Shown here: one piece after another, positions 26,376 to 36,090 of the stretch | Position numbering within the stretch: position 1 is the stretch's first letter | Layout of the letters: each line of letters starts with the position of its first letter | NCBI RefSeq assembly: GCF_016900875.1 | Contig: NZ_JAFEUM010000001.1 | Location: forward strand, 882,918 to 946,917 | Length of the DNA stretch: 64,000 nt | Source of the DNA: Vibrio ulleungensis | GTDB taxonomy: Bacteria; Pseudomonadota; Gammaproteobacteria; Enterobacterales; Vibrionaceae | Direction: 5' to 3' | Position numbers and translations under genes: made by a program | The notes under the pieces: model-generated | Told to the model about the DNA's origin: nothing | What the model saw: the letters and a program-made list of their open reading frames with translations, nothing else | Database searches by the model: none

Positions 26376-26740
26376 TTCGACAGACTCTCATAAGCCCATT
26401 ATACTAAATTTCATGGGTACGTTTACAACACAGGCCACGTAGAACGATGTACGGAGGTTAGTTAGTGATAATCCTGTTGCTAACGCGATGATACTTCATG
26501 TGCTGATGGTAATTAAATCTTTAATAGATCAGAGACTATACCATCTGGCTAACTGACAAGAATCTATTGACCCATTCAACCATAGGCTATAATTTATATA
26601 TTACAATAACTTAACCTAAATTTGCGTACCTAGACTAAACTTATCTATCGACATAACCTATAGTTTCTAATTAAATCTATTTAAATTTTGCCCGTACTAT
26701 CGCTCCTGAAACATCTACTTACATTCCTGGTGGCGGCACT
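26376..26740. other. AT-rich spacer with possible further duplicate remnant
   Basis: Mostly AT-rich with no gene. Around 26447-26500, short blocks (AGTGATAATC, then GATACTTCAT-like) resemble the same barrel gene again, suggesting a third, heavily decayed copy. The rest is the upstream region of the PAP2 gene. Confidence 0.4.
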
Positions 26741-28006
26741 ATGAAAACGAAACTACTAACAGCAATTTTAAGCGCAGCAACTCTATCTACGGCGTACGCG
26801 AGCACCAATGCTATCAATCAAAACATTAGCGACGACTATGTTTCATCTGGCGACTACTTACAAATACTTATACCCGCAACTGGCTTATTAGCCGCGTGGC
26901 TACACGAAGATCCTCAAGGTGCAAAACAATTAGCACTGTCAGTTGGTGCCGCTCAGGTCATAGTACAGGGTGGTAAAAAGATTGTGGGACGTGTTCGACC
27001 AAACGGCAATGGAACGTCTTCATTCCCATCGGGTCACACAGCAGCAGCGTTTTCTGGAGCTGCGTTTCTTCAAAGTCGTTATGGTTCGGCATGGGGTATT
27101 CCTGCTTATGTTGCGGCATCCTATGTTGGGTTAAGTCGAATGCACGGTAACCGCCATCATGCTGATGATGTTCTTGCTGCAGCAGGTATCTCATTCTTAG
27201 TGAACCAATACATTGTTTCTCCTTTCCAACCTGAAAATGTCGCGTTTACCGCGGTTCCTAAAGAAGATGGTGTTTCTTTTGGTGTCAGCTTTGCCAACGA
27301 GTTCTTTGCTAAGCAATCTAGACAGGCCTACGAGCAAAGAACGTCCGGTCCGCAGAATCACCGTATCGAGCTTGACATCGGTTTTAATTTAGAAGATAGC
27401 TTACGAAAAGCGGGCCTACCGGGGAGCACACTGGTCGACGAAGTACAACCATTTGCGTCGTTAACGTACGACTATCAAATTAATGAAGATTCGTTTTTAG
27501 AGGTGAATCTGTCACCCAATGAAACCAGACAATATGGTCAAACCGAATACAGCTTCGACTTTGAGGGAAATCATTATGAGGCTGGAGAGGACGTGTACTT
27601 AGCCTTTAGACAATGGTCATTAGGCGCAACTTACAATCGAGCATTTGAATTAACGGACAATCTTACTGCAAGTTTAGGTGCAGGCGCTGCGGGATACATA
27701 CTAGATTTCGAAATTGACAAAAACAATGGTGGCAAACATTCCAGAGTAACAGAATATCGCATCATGCCAACGCTAAATTCACACCTCGATTATGAAGTCG
27801 TTGATGATCTGCACACATTTGCTCACGTTCAGTACCAAAAACTTAAAAGTGATTCAGTGTTGTTGGCTGAGGCCGGTGTGCGTTACGACCTTAATAAGGA
27901 GTGGGACGTGAGTGTTAAGTACCAGCATCAGGACGCGAACTGGAAGAGCAAGCAATTGGGGTATCAATCAAAGTCTGTGGTATTGAGCATCGCCAATCGA
28001 TTCTAA
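26741..28006 (+). CDS. PAP2 phosphatase fused to an outer-membrane beta-barrel
   Basis: 421 residues. A signal peptide ends near AYAS (residue 21). The PAP2 domain (about 45-165) carries all three motifs: KKIVGRVRP, SFPSGHTAAAF and SRMHGNRHHADD. Residues ~190-421 alternate in beta-barrel fashion and end in Phe, as outer-membrane proteins do. It probably dephosphorylates lipid pyrophosphates or lipid A in the envelope. GGTGG lies before the ATG. A decayed copy lies upstream and a terminator follows. Confidence 0.85.
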   Translation: MKTKLLTAILSAATLSTAYASTNAINQNISDDYVSSGDYLQILIPATGLLAAWLHEDPQGAKQLALSVGAAQVIVQGGKKIVGRVRPNGNGTSSFPSGHTAAAFSGAAFLQSRYGSAWGIPAYVAASYVGLSRMHGNRHHADDVLAAAGISFLVNQYIVSPFQPENVAFTAVPKEDGVSFGVSFANEFFAKQSRQAYEQRTSGPQNHRIELDIGFNLEDSLRKAGLPGSTLVDEVQPFASLTYDYQINEDSFLEVNLSPNETRQYGQTEYSFDFEGNHYEAGEDVYLAFRQWSLGATYNRAFELTDNLTASLGAGAAGYILDFEIDKNNGGKHSRVTEYRIMPTLNSHLDYEVVDDLHTFAHVQYQKLKSDSVLLAEAGVRYDLNKEWDVSVKYQHQDANWKSKQLGYQSKSVVLSIANRF

Positions 28007-28025
28007 GTAATTAGGTATATTTATG

Positions 28026-28058
28026 GCCCACTTTGAGCGATTAAAGTGGGCTTTTTTT
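28026..28058 (+). terminator. Terminator after the PAP2 gene
   Basis: 9-bp stem GCCCACTTT / AAAGTGGGC with an 8-nt loop and a run of seven Ts. Confidence 0.92.
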
Positions 28059-28179
28059 GATTTTACTGTGCCCCTCTCACCAGACTTAATGTATTAGGTT
28101 TTTCGATGGTAAGTAATTTGTTGATCCCCTAACGAAGCGTTAGGCTGCACGCGCAATTATCCCATTGGAGATGAACTCT

Positions 28180-31100
28180 ATGTTTAAATTCTTTATTAAG
28201 CGGCCCAAGATGGCCATTGTCATTTCGCTTTTCATATCGATCTCTGGTGTGGTGTCTGCCTATCTCTCTCCAATGGGGCGCTATCCCGATGTAGCACCTG
28301 TAACCATCGCTGTTGATACATGGATGGATGGTGCAACTGCGGAAGTAATAACAAAAACTGTCGCTCCAGAAATCGAGAAACAAGTGAATGGTGTTGCAGG
28401 CATGCAATACATGAAGTCGACGTCGGGCGCTGACGGGAGTTATGCACTAGAAGTCGTTTTTGAGAATGGTACCGATGCGGATAGCGCCGTAACACTGGTT
28501 CAAAATAGAGTTAATTTAGCGCTACCTGAGCTCCCTTCAAGCGTGAAGGTTAATGGAGTGACTGTCGAAAAGCTCTCCAATGGCATGTTAATTGGCCTGT
28601 CAATACAAGATCCTACTCGTCAAGCACAAGACACTGAAATAAGCGCCTACGCAGGTGGCGCTTTTAAAGAAGCATTGCAACGTATTCCGGGCGTTTCAAA
28701 AGTTGATGTACTTGGTGAGAAGAAGTACGCGATGCGAGTGTGGCTTAATCCCGACAAAATGCGAAAATACTCGATAGATGTTGGTACCATCCAACACGCT
28801 ATTGCGACACAAAACAAAATTAGTCCAGTGGGATCATTACTTGGTGACGTTTTAGAGTACCCGTTGTCGGTTGACGGTGGATTAACAACGACAGAACAAT
28901 TTGAACAGATCGTTCTCCGTGGTGATGTTTTACAGAGAAAGGTGATGTTAAAAGACGTTGCTGACATTGAGCTAGGTGCTGAAGTGTACACGGCCAATGC
29001 CTACGCGGGAGTAAACGATGGCTCTGTTATTTTTATTTATAAGTCACCTGACGCTAATGCCGTAGAGGTAGGAGATGCTGTTGCAAAACTAGTAAATAGT
29101 CTAGATGGAAAATTTCAAATCGACTATGTGTACGATGCGACCAGTTTTGTTCACGGTGCAATTGAAAATGTCGTCGAAACACTGCTATTGGCTGTTATTA
29201 TAGTTGGATTAGTTTCGTTGGTGTTCCTGCAATCAATTCGTCTAACACTCATTACAGTAACAGCGATTCCAGTGTCGTTAATTGGTACATTTTCCGTTAT
29301 GTACGCGGCGGGAATCGACATAAACATCATCTCAATGCTTGGGCTGGTAATGGCAATCGGTATCGTTGTTGATGCTGCAATAATTGTCATTGAAGCCGCT
29401 GAACATGAACTTCATCACTATCCGCAGTTAGACGTTAAGCAGGCAGTAAGTAGAGCCCTGGACAAAGTGGTAGCGCCAATCATAGCATCGGCGTTGGTGT
29501 TACTGTCCGTATTTGCACCGACAATATTTATGAGCGGTATGACAGGAATTATCTACGCGGAATTCGGCGTTGTACTGAGTGTGTCTGTGCTGGTGTCGAC
29601 AATAGTCGCACTAAGCCTTACACCGGCTTTATGTGCATTATTTATGAAACCGCCCAAAAAAGGAAAACTAGCGTCGCAAGTAGAACGAGTGATCAATCTA
29701 AAGATCACCGGGTTTACGTTGTTAACTAAAGGGAGTGTTCGCTTCCCAGTCATTTCGCTATTGTTGTTAGCAGGTGGGGTCTGGGTAGCCTTGGATCACG
29801 GTAAGGATCTTCCACAAGGAATGTTACCCTCAGAGGATACCAGTGCGATTTTTGTTATTGGTGGGTTTGCACCTGGTACAGCACTTGGTGTGACCGATTC
29901 TCGGGCTCTAGAAATGGTTGATACACTTCAGCAATTGCCAGGTGTTAAAAACTCTATTGCGGCTTCTGGGTTTAATCTTCTAAACAATACAGCGGATATG
30001 AGTAGCTTTTTGATTCTATTGAACCTAGAAGATATCAATAACCGAGATCATTCTGATGCCGAGATCACCTCTATGGCGAATAACGCGCTACAACAGCTAG
30101 ATATCGAAGGTTTTGCATTTAAACCACCGGTCATTCCAGAGTTGGGTATGGTTGATGGCGTTAATTTTATGCTAATCGATCATCTAGCGAGATCGCCCGA
30201 AGAGCTTGCTACGGATACAAATAACGTTTTAGCACAACTTAACAGTAAGGAATCTACAGCGGTTGCCATGACTCAGTTTGAAGTCAACAAGCCGTCTATG
30301 AAACTGCATGTTAATCGTAAGCAAATGCTAGAGTATGGGATAAGTTATGCCGATCTCGTTGACGGAATGCAAGCCCATTTTGGTGGACAATATGTGAATA
30401 CCTTTAACCACAATGGTCGTAACTACAAAGTCATGATGCAAAACGCCCCTCAATATCGACTTAACGAACAATCATTAAACGATGTCTATATCACCTACGG
30501 CAACGGGCAAAGCCAACCTGTCAGTAAATTGTTCAGCGTTGAATCCGTGCGCGTGCCTAACTTTATTAATAGGTTTAATGCTGAACAATCCGTATCGATT
30601 GACGTATTGCCAACAGCCTCTACTGGAGCGGTGATCAATGATGTGCAAGCTTTAGATTTGCCTGAAGGATACTCGATTGAATTTACTGGTACTGCTAAAG
30701 AAGAAGTAGAAGCGGGTAACCAAGCGTTGGTTATTCTAGCGCTGGCACTACTTATTACCTATTTAGTTTTGGTAGCGCAATACGAAAGTTGGCTTATCCC
30801 CGCGGCTATCATGACAATGGTACCAAGCGCTGTGATCGGTATAGTCATTGGGGTAGAACAACTGGGTGCTGAAATTACACTGTTTACCCAACTCGCGGCG
30901 GTGCTATTGATTGGTATGGCAGTAAGAAATGCGATTCTTATTGTTGAATACGCAAAAGAGCTCAGAGAAGTGGATGGATTACCTATTAAGGACGCTGCGG
31001 TTGAAGCGATGCGATTGCGCGCAAGAGCAGTATTCATGACGGCGTTTTCTTTTGCTGTTGGGTTGGTGCCATTGATGCTCGCAGATGCAATTGGCAGTGG

Positions 31101-31275
31101 CGCTCAGCAGGCGTTAGGTTGGGCTTCGTTCGGTGGCATCGTCTCTGCAACGTTTATTGGTTGCATCGCTGCCTGTGTACTTTTTGTAGTTTTCCAATCA
31201 CTTAGAGAACTAAAGTCAAAGCCAAACAAAACTATTGGGCAAATCACACCTACGCCTAGTGTTGAGGTCGTATAG
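28180..31275 (+). CDS. RND (HAE1-type) efflux permease, no adjacent adaptor
   Basis: 1031-residue RND inner-membrane pump with 12 helices and two large periplasmic loops. The start at 28180 (MFKFFIKRP, standard for RND) has GGAG 9 nt upstream and is preferred to start codons at 28165 and 28171. In the proton-relay helices, the usual VDD of TM4 is VDA (Asp398-Ala399) and the TM10 Lys is Arg916 (IGMAVRNAIL), so two of the usual charged residues differ from AcrB. No membrane-fusion or outer-membrane partner gene is nearby. The substrate is unknown. Confidence 0.88.
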   Translation: MFKFFIKRPKMAIVISLFISISGVVSAYLSPMGRYPDVAPVTIAVDTWMDGATAEVITKTVAPEIEKQVNGVAGMQYMKSTSGADGSYALEVVFENGTDADSAVTLVQNRVNLALPELPSSVKVNGVTVEKLSNGMLIGLSIQDPTRQAQDTEISAYAGGAFKEALQRIPGVSKVDVLGEKKYAMRVWLNPDKMRKYSIDVGTIQHAIATQNKISPVGSLLGDVLEYPLSVDGGLTTTEQFEQIVLRGDVLQRKVMLKDVADIELGAEVYTANAYAGVNDGSVIFIYKSPDANAVEVGDAVAKLVNSLDGKFQIDYVYDATSFVHGAIENVVETLLLAVIIVGLVSLVFLQSIRLTLITVTAIPVSLIGTFSVMYAAGIDINIISMLGLVMAIGIVVDAAIIVIEAAEHELHHYPQLDVKQAVSRALDKVVAPIIASALVLLSVFAPTIFMSGMTGIIYAEFGVVLSVSVLVSTIVALSLTPALCALFMKPPKKGKLASQVERVINLKITGFTLLTKGSVRFPVISLLLLAGGVWVALDHGKDLPQGMLPSEDTSAIFVIGGFAPGTALGVTDSRALEMVDTLQQLPGVKNSIAASGFNLLNNTADMSSFLILLNLEDINNRDHSDAEITSMANNALQQLDIEGFAFKPPVIPELGMVDGVNFMLIDHLARSPEELATDTNNVLAQLNSKESTAVAMTQFEVNKPSMKLHVNRKQMLEYGISYADLVDGMQAHFGGQYVNTFNHNGRNYKVMMQNAPQYRLNEQSLNDVYITYGNGQSQPVSKLFSVESVRVPNFINRFNAEQSVSIDVLPTASTGAVINDVQALDLPEGYSIEFTGTAKEEVEAGNQALVILALALLITYLVLVAQYESWLIPAAIMTMVPSAVIGIVIGVEQLGAEITLFTQLAAVLLIGMAVRNAILIVEYAKELREVDGLPIKDAAVEAMRLRARAVFMTAFSFAVGLVPLMLADAIGSGAQQALGWASFGGIVSATFIGCIAACVLFVVFQSLRELKSKPNKTIGQITPTPSVEVV

Positions 31276-31300
31276 TTAAGCAAAGATTGTCGAGTTATTA

Positions 31301-31328
31301 ACCACCTGATTACCAGGTGGTTTTTTTT
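31301..31328 (+). terminator. Terminator after the RND gene
   Basis: 8-bp stem ACCACCTG / CAGGTGGT with a 5-nt loop and a run of eight Ts. Confidence 0.93.
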
Positions 31329-31493
31329 GCATACCATATGCTCTCCAAATGTTCTAACGATCCTGACCTTCCTATTAGTTAGACTTAAAGGTGCTTCTTT
31401 TACCTGATTACTGATTTTCGATATTGTACTACCACAGCAACGGAGCAGCAGACATTAAGACGGACTGAACGTTAACTAAATAAGGTATACACA

Positions 31494-32513
31494 ATGAAAA
31501 AATCAATTTTAGCACTCGCACTTGCCGCAACTACTACGGTTACAATTGTTGGCACAGCAGTAGCCTGTACGACAGCCGTTTATCACAATGGTAATGCCTC
31601 TGTGTCATCACGCTCTATGGATTGGCATGGTTATGACGAGGCCGAAGTTTTAGGCACAGGAAAAGGTGTCGAAACCAAATACGCCGCCACCGAAAACGCT
31701 GTTTCTGGGGTTAGCCAATATGCGACCCTTAAAATTAAATCTTTTGCACAAGCAACCTCTAGTATGGGTAGCAGCCTAGTAGCGGAAGCGATGAATGACC
31801 AAGGCCTAGAAGCGCGCATTCTCTACTTAGGAAGAGAGTACACAGCGTTTCCAGAGGGGTCGGCTGGAACTCCTGATGTATCGTCACTTCAAGTGCCTAA
31901 CTGGGCAGTCGATAACTACGCAACAGTCGAAGGTGTGATTGACGCTATACAAAACGGTAAAGTCGATATTATTGAAGACGAAGTGTGTAACTTACCTGGA
32001 AAAGAGGGTCATTGTACTCAAGCGCCAGTTCACTACCAGTTTGCTGACAAAACAGGCGACAAAGCGGTTGTAGAGTTTGTGCGCGGAGAACTTAAAGTTT
32101 ATCGTGGCGACAACGCGGCTCAACTATCGAATAACCCTGAACTAGCTGTCCACCTCGAATTTGACGCTAATGGCAAAAAATCGGATGGCTCTATTCACCC
32201 AATCGACCGACGTTTGCGTGCCAAAGAAATCATTACCGATATGTACGTTCGAAACGTTACGGATTCAGACCAAGCAAAAGTCGCGATGCGAGCAGTGGCC
32301 AACAGCACATTTGCAGGGTACGAGCAGTTAGATTACACACTGGATAACCCAGCGACGTTTCCAACATTGTGGACGGTACACACAGACCGTAATAGCGGAG
32401 AATGGGTATTAGATCGTCACGATACATGGGCGGCTGAAAAGTATGATTTCACTCAGTTTGACAACACGATTAGCGAATCAGTATCACTAGGGATCCACCC
32501 AGCTCACAAATAA
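31494..32513 (+). CDS. Choloylglycine hydrolase family (linear amide C-N hydrolase)
   Basis: 339-residue Ntn hydrolase of the bile salt hydrolase/penicillin V acylase family. The signal peptide ends AVA, so the mature protein starts with the catalytic nucleophile Cys25 (VACTTAVY). Arg and Asp of the active site appear in SSRSMDW. Later landmarks are NDQGLEARILYLG and LDNPATFPTLWTVHTD. The periplasmic location is typical for Gram-negative members, which may cleave acyl-homoserine lactones or penicillin V rather than bile salts. The substrate cannot be read from sequence. Confidence 0.87.
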   Translation: MKKSILALALAATTTVTIVGTAVACTTAVYHNGNASVSSRSMDWHGYDEAEVLGTGKGVETKYAATENAVSGVSQYATLKIKSFAQATSSMGSSLVAEAMNDQGLEARILYLGREYTAFPEGSAGTPDVSSLQVPNWAVDNYATVEGVIDAIQNGKVDIIEDEVCNLPGKEGHCTQAPVHYQFADKTGDKAVVEFVRGELKVYRGDNAAQLSNNPELAVHLEFDANGKKSDGSIHPIDRRLRAKEIITDMYVRNVTDSDQAKVAMRAVANSTFAGYEQLDYTLDNPATFPTLWTVHTDRNSGEWVLDRHDTWAAEKYDFTQFDNTISESVSLGIHPAHK

Positions 32514-32536
32514 TATCGATAAATAGGACACCCCTT

Positions 32537-32575
32537 AAAGCCCTCATTAGCGCCAAGCTATTGGGGGCTTTTTTT
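32537..32575 (+). terminator. Terminator after the choloylglycine hydrolase gene
   Basis: Imperfect stem AAAGCCCTCATTAGC / GCTATTGGGGGCTTT followed by a run of Ts to 32575. Confidence 0.85.
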
Positions 32576-32712
32576 ATGAAGCCTGAGAAAGGTTATAGGA
32601 GAGGGCAATGATTCCTTTACACGACACAAAATCAAAGCAACTCCGTTGGTGCTAGGCAATTCGTTATACTGTATCGTATTAATGCTGATTGTCTGTAGTA
32701 TCAAGGAGTACC

Positions 32713-33168
32713 ATGAACGTTGACATAGCCCTGCCAATTGATGTCGATATAGCTTCAATACACACATTAACCCGCCAATGGGGTTATAGTGCGACCGCAG
32801 ATCAAACTAGAGTTTGGGTACAGGAGCTAACCGAATCGAACAAACACGAAATGTTTATAGCAAAAATAGGCACTAACGTTGCAGGTTGGCTGGTCGTAGA
32901 GCAAAGGATATTTCTTGCATCCCAGAACAAAGCTGAGATCGTAGCGCTTGTAGTGGGGGAGCAATTTAGACTTAAAGGTGTTGGGCAGTCATTAGTATCA
33001 GCCGCCGAAAAATGGTCGTTGGACAAAGGCTTAACTTGCATTGTCGTTCGTTCAAATATTAATCGCCAAGAATCACATAAGTTCTACCCTAATGTTGGGT
33101 TTACGCTGGTTAAAACGTCACACAATTATGAGAAAACTCTCACCGAAGGCGGCAGTAAGAAACTTTAA
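32713..33168 (+). CDS. GNAT family N-acetyltransferase
   Basis: 151-residue GNAT acetyltransferase. The acetyl-CoA binding motif appears as EIVALVVGEQFRLKGVGQSL (about 83-102), and the C-terminal FYPNVGF segment is typical. AAGGAG lies 6 nt before the ATG at 32713, which is preferred to an upstream GTG-type start. It stands alone; the substrate is unknown. Confidence 0.85.
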   Translation: MNVDIALPIDVDIASIHTLTRQWGYSATADQTRVWVQELTESNKHEMFIAKIGTNVAGWLVVEQRIFLASQNKAEIVALVVGEQFRLKGVGQSLVSAAEKWSLDKGLTCIVVRSNINRQESHKFYPNVGFTLVKTSHNYEKTLTEGGSKKL

Positions 33169-33717
33169 CTGGAACGACTTGGTTATGTACTCGCTTAAAA
33201 TAAAATACAACAACGCAATTGAGTAGCAGTTGAAGACTCTTGTTAGAGGATCGAGGACTAAGCCAAGTGAAAATGAAAGCAAAAGCACATTCGGAAAGTA
33301 CATTACGTTATTAGACATGTTTAGATACTAGATAGCCGTGGCAAAGGCCAAACGTTTAATACGATATTAATGGCTTAATCGACGATGCGCGGTTAACACC
33401 GTGAAATAATAGACTTTCAATGATGTCATTTCGAATGCGAAGTACCATCCTAGTTCATGGTTCACTATTGTAGAGTACCTGAACCAAGGGGATATAGAGC
33501 CAGAGACTGAATTTGGTCGCGTTCTTGCCTTTAAGATAGCGCGCTAACCTTCAATAAAAACAGCTTTTACTAACGCAATCGCGATCTTTTAAAAGTAACA
33601 ACGACAAAAAGTGCACCTGATGTGCACTTTATGAATTAACAACGGATTAATGGGTTGTAGTCATAAGTAAAAAACTAAGGTAAAGCATTATTCGTGAATA
33701 CTGAGTAACCCTTGTTA
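33169..33717. other. Intergenic stretch of about 550 bp
   Basis: No convincing gene on either strand. The only recognised signal is the minus-strand terminator at 33606-33630. Confidence 0.6.
33606..33630 (-). terminator. Terminator of the PACE transporter gene
   Basis: Read on the minus strand: 9-bp stem AAAGTGCAC / GTGCACTTT with a 5-nt loop and a T run (33606-33610). Confidence 0.8.
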
Positions 33718-34179
33718 CTACTCCTGCGTTGCATGCATACGATGCCCAGAGCTAACAGGAAATACACGATCATAAATGACATTGTACAACGCAGCATAGA
33801 AAAGCGCGTAAACAACAAATCCTATGTCAGCGATAAATGCTTCAATAAACGATAGATTTAATGAAACAGCTAATAGTGGGACAGTTACTAAAATAAGACC
33901 AAACTCAAATAGAAGTGTATGTAACACTCGCTGCAATACGGACTTTTCACAATGTCCTTGAGCTTTTAGTAACCATTGGTCAAACAAATAATTGAAAACC
34001 AAATTCCAGATCATTGCCAGTAGTGAAATGGCTACTGCAACAAAACCGATATGATGCTTAGGGCCGTCAAAGAACAGCGATCCTAAAGGAATGAGCGTTG
34101 TAATGAGCCCAACTTCAAATAATATCGTATGGCGTAGTCTGTCAAGTTTTGTTCTAGAAACCGTGTGCTTAGTATTCAT
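33718..34179 (-). CDS. PACE family (AceI-like) multidrug efflux protein
   Basis: 153-residue protein with four helices, made of two tandem bacterial-transmembrane-pair domains. The conserved glutamates are present at Glu22 (RLRHTILFEVGL) and Glu92 (RVLHTLLFEFGL); in AceI the first is essential for proton-coupled transport of chlorhexidine and related biguanides. Upstream in-frame ATGs exist, but GGAGAG lies 4 nt before the chosen ATG at 34179. It lies 204 bp downstream of a LysR gene on the same strand, which may regulate it. Confidence 0.85.
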   Translation of the reverse strand: MNTKHTVSRTKLDRLRHTILFEVGLITTLIPLGSLFFDGPKHHIGFVAVAISLLAMIWNLVFNYLFDQWLLKAQGHCEKSVLQRVLHTLLFEFGLILVTVPLLAVSLNLSFIEAFIADIGFVVYALFYAALYNVIYDRVFPVSSGHRMHATQE

Positions 34180-34383
34180 TGTTCTCTCCATCTTTCCGTC
34201 GCAAGCTGTAGTCTTGTTATTGGCGTACAATCAGACGACTGTGCCTTTTGATGGAGTTATTATCTAACAATTATTTACCGAGATTAAGTTAGGTTGTATT
34301 TAAGAAATAGATAGGTAATGAGGGGAGGCCCTGTTTTATAATAGTTTAATCATATTCAGTGCTACAAAACACGTTGCATTTGT

Positions 34384-35265
34384 CTACAACTCAACAAATT
34401 GCTCAATGAAATACTGCCCCGCAGGCCCAATAGACGGTGTCCAGCAAAGCTCAATAGGCCAACGTGTCTGATTATCGTCAAAGTCCATCGATAATTCGAC
34501 TAACTCACCACTATTTAGTAACGGTGTTGCTAAAGGCTCAGGCAGCATAGCAAACGCTAAACCATCCAATAGCAATGCCCTAAGTTGATAAAATCGAGCG
34601 CATTCAATTAGGTTGGTGCTAAAACGCAGTGATTCAATCAACCATTTATCGGCAAATTCATTTTCTTGCGGTATCAGTTGAGAATGGAGTAATAGATCGT
34701 GCCGAGATAGCTCGCCCTTTACCTTAGCTAGTGGATGCGATTGGGCTGCTACATAGCGCCAATCAATTTGATCAATTGTTCGTGTCTCATAGCCAGAACG
34801 ATTCTCCATTTTGGCCGGCGCTATGATGATGTCTGCTGCTCCACTGACGTTAGGAGCAAGAGCCTGCGTTTGCTCTACATCGATTAGGTTTAGTTTTACT
34901 TCTGGATAGGCTTTGATGAGACTTCTAATCGCGTCGAGATGTGTCTCATAGAGCGTAAAGCCGTAGGTAGCAATGGTCAGTTTCTCTTCTATGCCCGCTT
35001 GGTATGCTTGTGCTCTTTTCTCCATAGCCTGCAGTCTAGGTGCAACTTCCAGTGCTTGGAAATAGAGCGCTTTGCCCACTGCAGTTAATACTGGCGCTTT
35101 GCCTGCGACTCGATCAAATAGGACGACGTTTAAGTCGATTTCCATGTTTTGAATAACCTGGGCAACTGCGGAGGCTGTGACTCCGAGTTTTCGTCCCGCG
35201 GCAGAAAAAGAACCGTTTTCAGCGACGGAAACCATATAGAGTAAACGTTCAGGAGTAATTAGCAT
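34384..35265 (-). CDS. LysR family transcriptional regulator (1)
   Basis: 293 residues. The N-terminal winged helix-turn-helix reads ENGSFSAAGRKLGVTASAVA and the following recognition segment; the C-terminal effector domain spans about 90-290. It is followed on the same strand by the PACE gene, echoing the AceR-AceI pairing of Acinetobacter, though AceR is divergent from aceI. The ligand is unknown. Confidence 0.85.
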   Translation of the reverse strand: MLITPERLLYMVSVAENGSFSAAGRKLGVTASAVAQVIQNMEIDLNVVLFDRVAGKAPVLTAVGKALYFQALEVAPRLQAMEKRAQAYQAGIEEKLTIATYGFTLYETHLDAIRSLIKAYPEVKLNLIDVEQTQALAPNVSGAADIIIAPAKMENRSGYETRTIDQIDWRYVAAQSHPLAKVKGELSRHDLLLHSQLIPQENEFADKWLIESLRFSTNLIECARFYQLRALLLDGLAFAMLPEPLATPLLNSGELVELSMDFDDNQTRWPIELCWTPSIGPAGQYFIEQFVEL

Positions 35266-35360
35266 TTAAGCGGTAATTATTTAGTTCGAATCATGATAAC
35301 CAATAATAGAGTTACACTGTTGTTTGGCAAGTAGATTATAACTAATGCGTAGAGAAGATA

Positions 35361-35390
35361 AGAGCCTCTTACAAGCAATCGAGAGGCTCT
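35361..35390 (-). terminator. Hairpin between the OMP gene and LysR gene (1)
   Basis: Perfect 9-bp stem AGAGCCTCT / AGAGGCTCT, 12-nt loop, 20 bp after the OMP stop on the minus strand. Only a short T-rich flank follows, so termination is likely but not certain. Confidence 0.6.
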
Positions 35391-35410
35391 ATTTGGTGAA
35401 TGTACATAGA

Positions 35411-36082
35411 TTAGAAGTAGTAGTTCGCCTGTAGCCAAGCAACAGTATCTTCTTTAGGCGACAAGCCTTTTTTAGTTGATTCCCCGGTGTATTCTATTTT
35501 TGCACCAATAGATGCGTTATTGAGTATCATAAATCCACCGCCAACTTCTACTTGCGGTAACCACTCTTTACTGTCGGCATGGTAGGTCGCTTTCGGGTTG
35601 GCATAAATCCAATGCCCGTCGTCGAAACCATACATTCCGTATAGTCCGGCTTGTCCAAGTGCTGACTCTGATGTAGCGCCTGCAACCGTATCTTTTGATT
35701 TTGTATAACCAACAGAAGCCATAGGGAAAAGTTTAATATTGTCAGTTACATTAAACTTGTAAATCGCACCCGCAAGGGCTGTGGTGGTATTTGCATCACC
35801 TAGAACATCCACCGAATATCCAAGCCCTTCCGTCACATGGAAGTAACGACCGCGGTAATTAAGATCTCCTGTTTTGTTGTCCACGCCAATATCGGCTTGG
35901 AAAATATTGCTTCCAAGACCAATCATACCGTTTAGTTGCGTCCCGCCTTCACTTGCGCTCACACCGAGTGTAGTAAAGCTAGCGGTTGGATCTCCGTAGT
36001 TCACTTCTTCGGTCGCTTTTTCGTTGGCTACCGCTGCACCGCAAAGTGCAGTCATTGAGAGAGCTAATAGTAGTTTTTTCAT
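35411..36082 (-). CDS. Outer-membrane beta-barrel protein, function unknown
   Basis: 223 residues. A signal peptide ends at AVAN near residue 20. The rest alternates polar and hydrophobic residues and ends QANYYF, the C-terminal Phe signature recognised by the BAM complex. It suits an 8-10-stranded barrel. It is divergent from LysR gene (2) with 102 bp between them, and that spacer holds regularly spaced CCTATT/AATAGG sites, so this LysR is its likely regulator. No specific family is recognised. Confidence 0.75.
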   Translation of the reverse strand: MKKLLLALSMTALCGAAVANEKATEEVNYGDPTASFTTLGVSASEGGTQLNGMIGLGSNIFQADIGVDNKTGDLNYRGRYFHVTEGLGYSVDVLGDANTTTALAGAIYKFNVTDNIKLFPMASVGYTKSKDTVAGATSESALGQAGLYGMYGFDDGHWIYANPKATYHADSKEWLPQVEVGGGFMILNNASIGAKIEYTGESTKKGLSPKEDTVAWLQANYYF

Positions 36083-36090
36083 TGTGTTTA

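Noticed and set aside
32558..32767. Minus-strand 69-codon frame over the terminator and GNAT start
   Set aside because: No ribosome binding site or recognisable protein; it overlaps a terminator and the GNAT 5' end.
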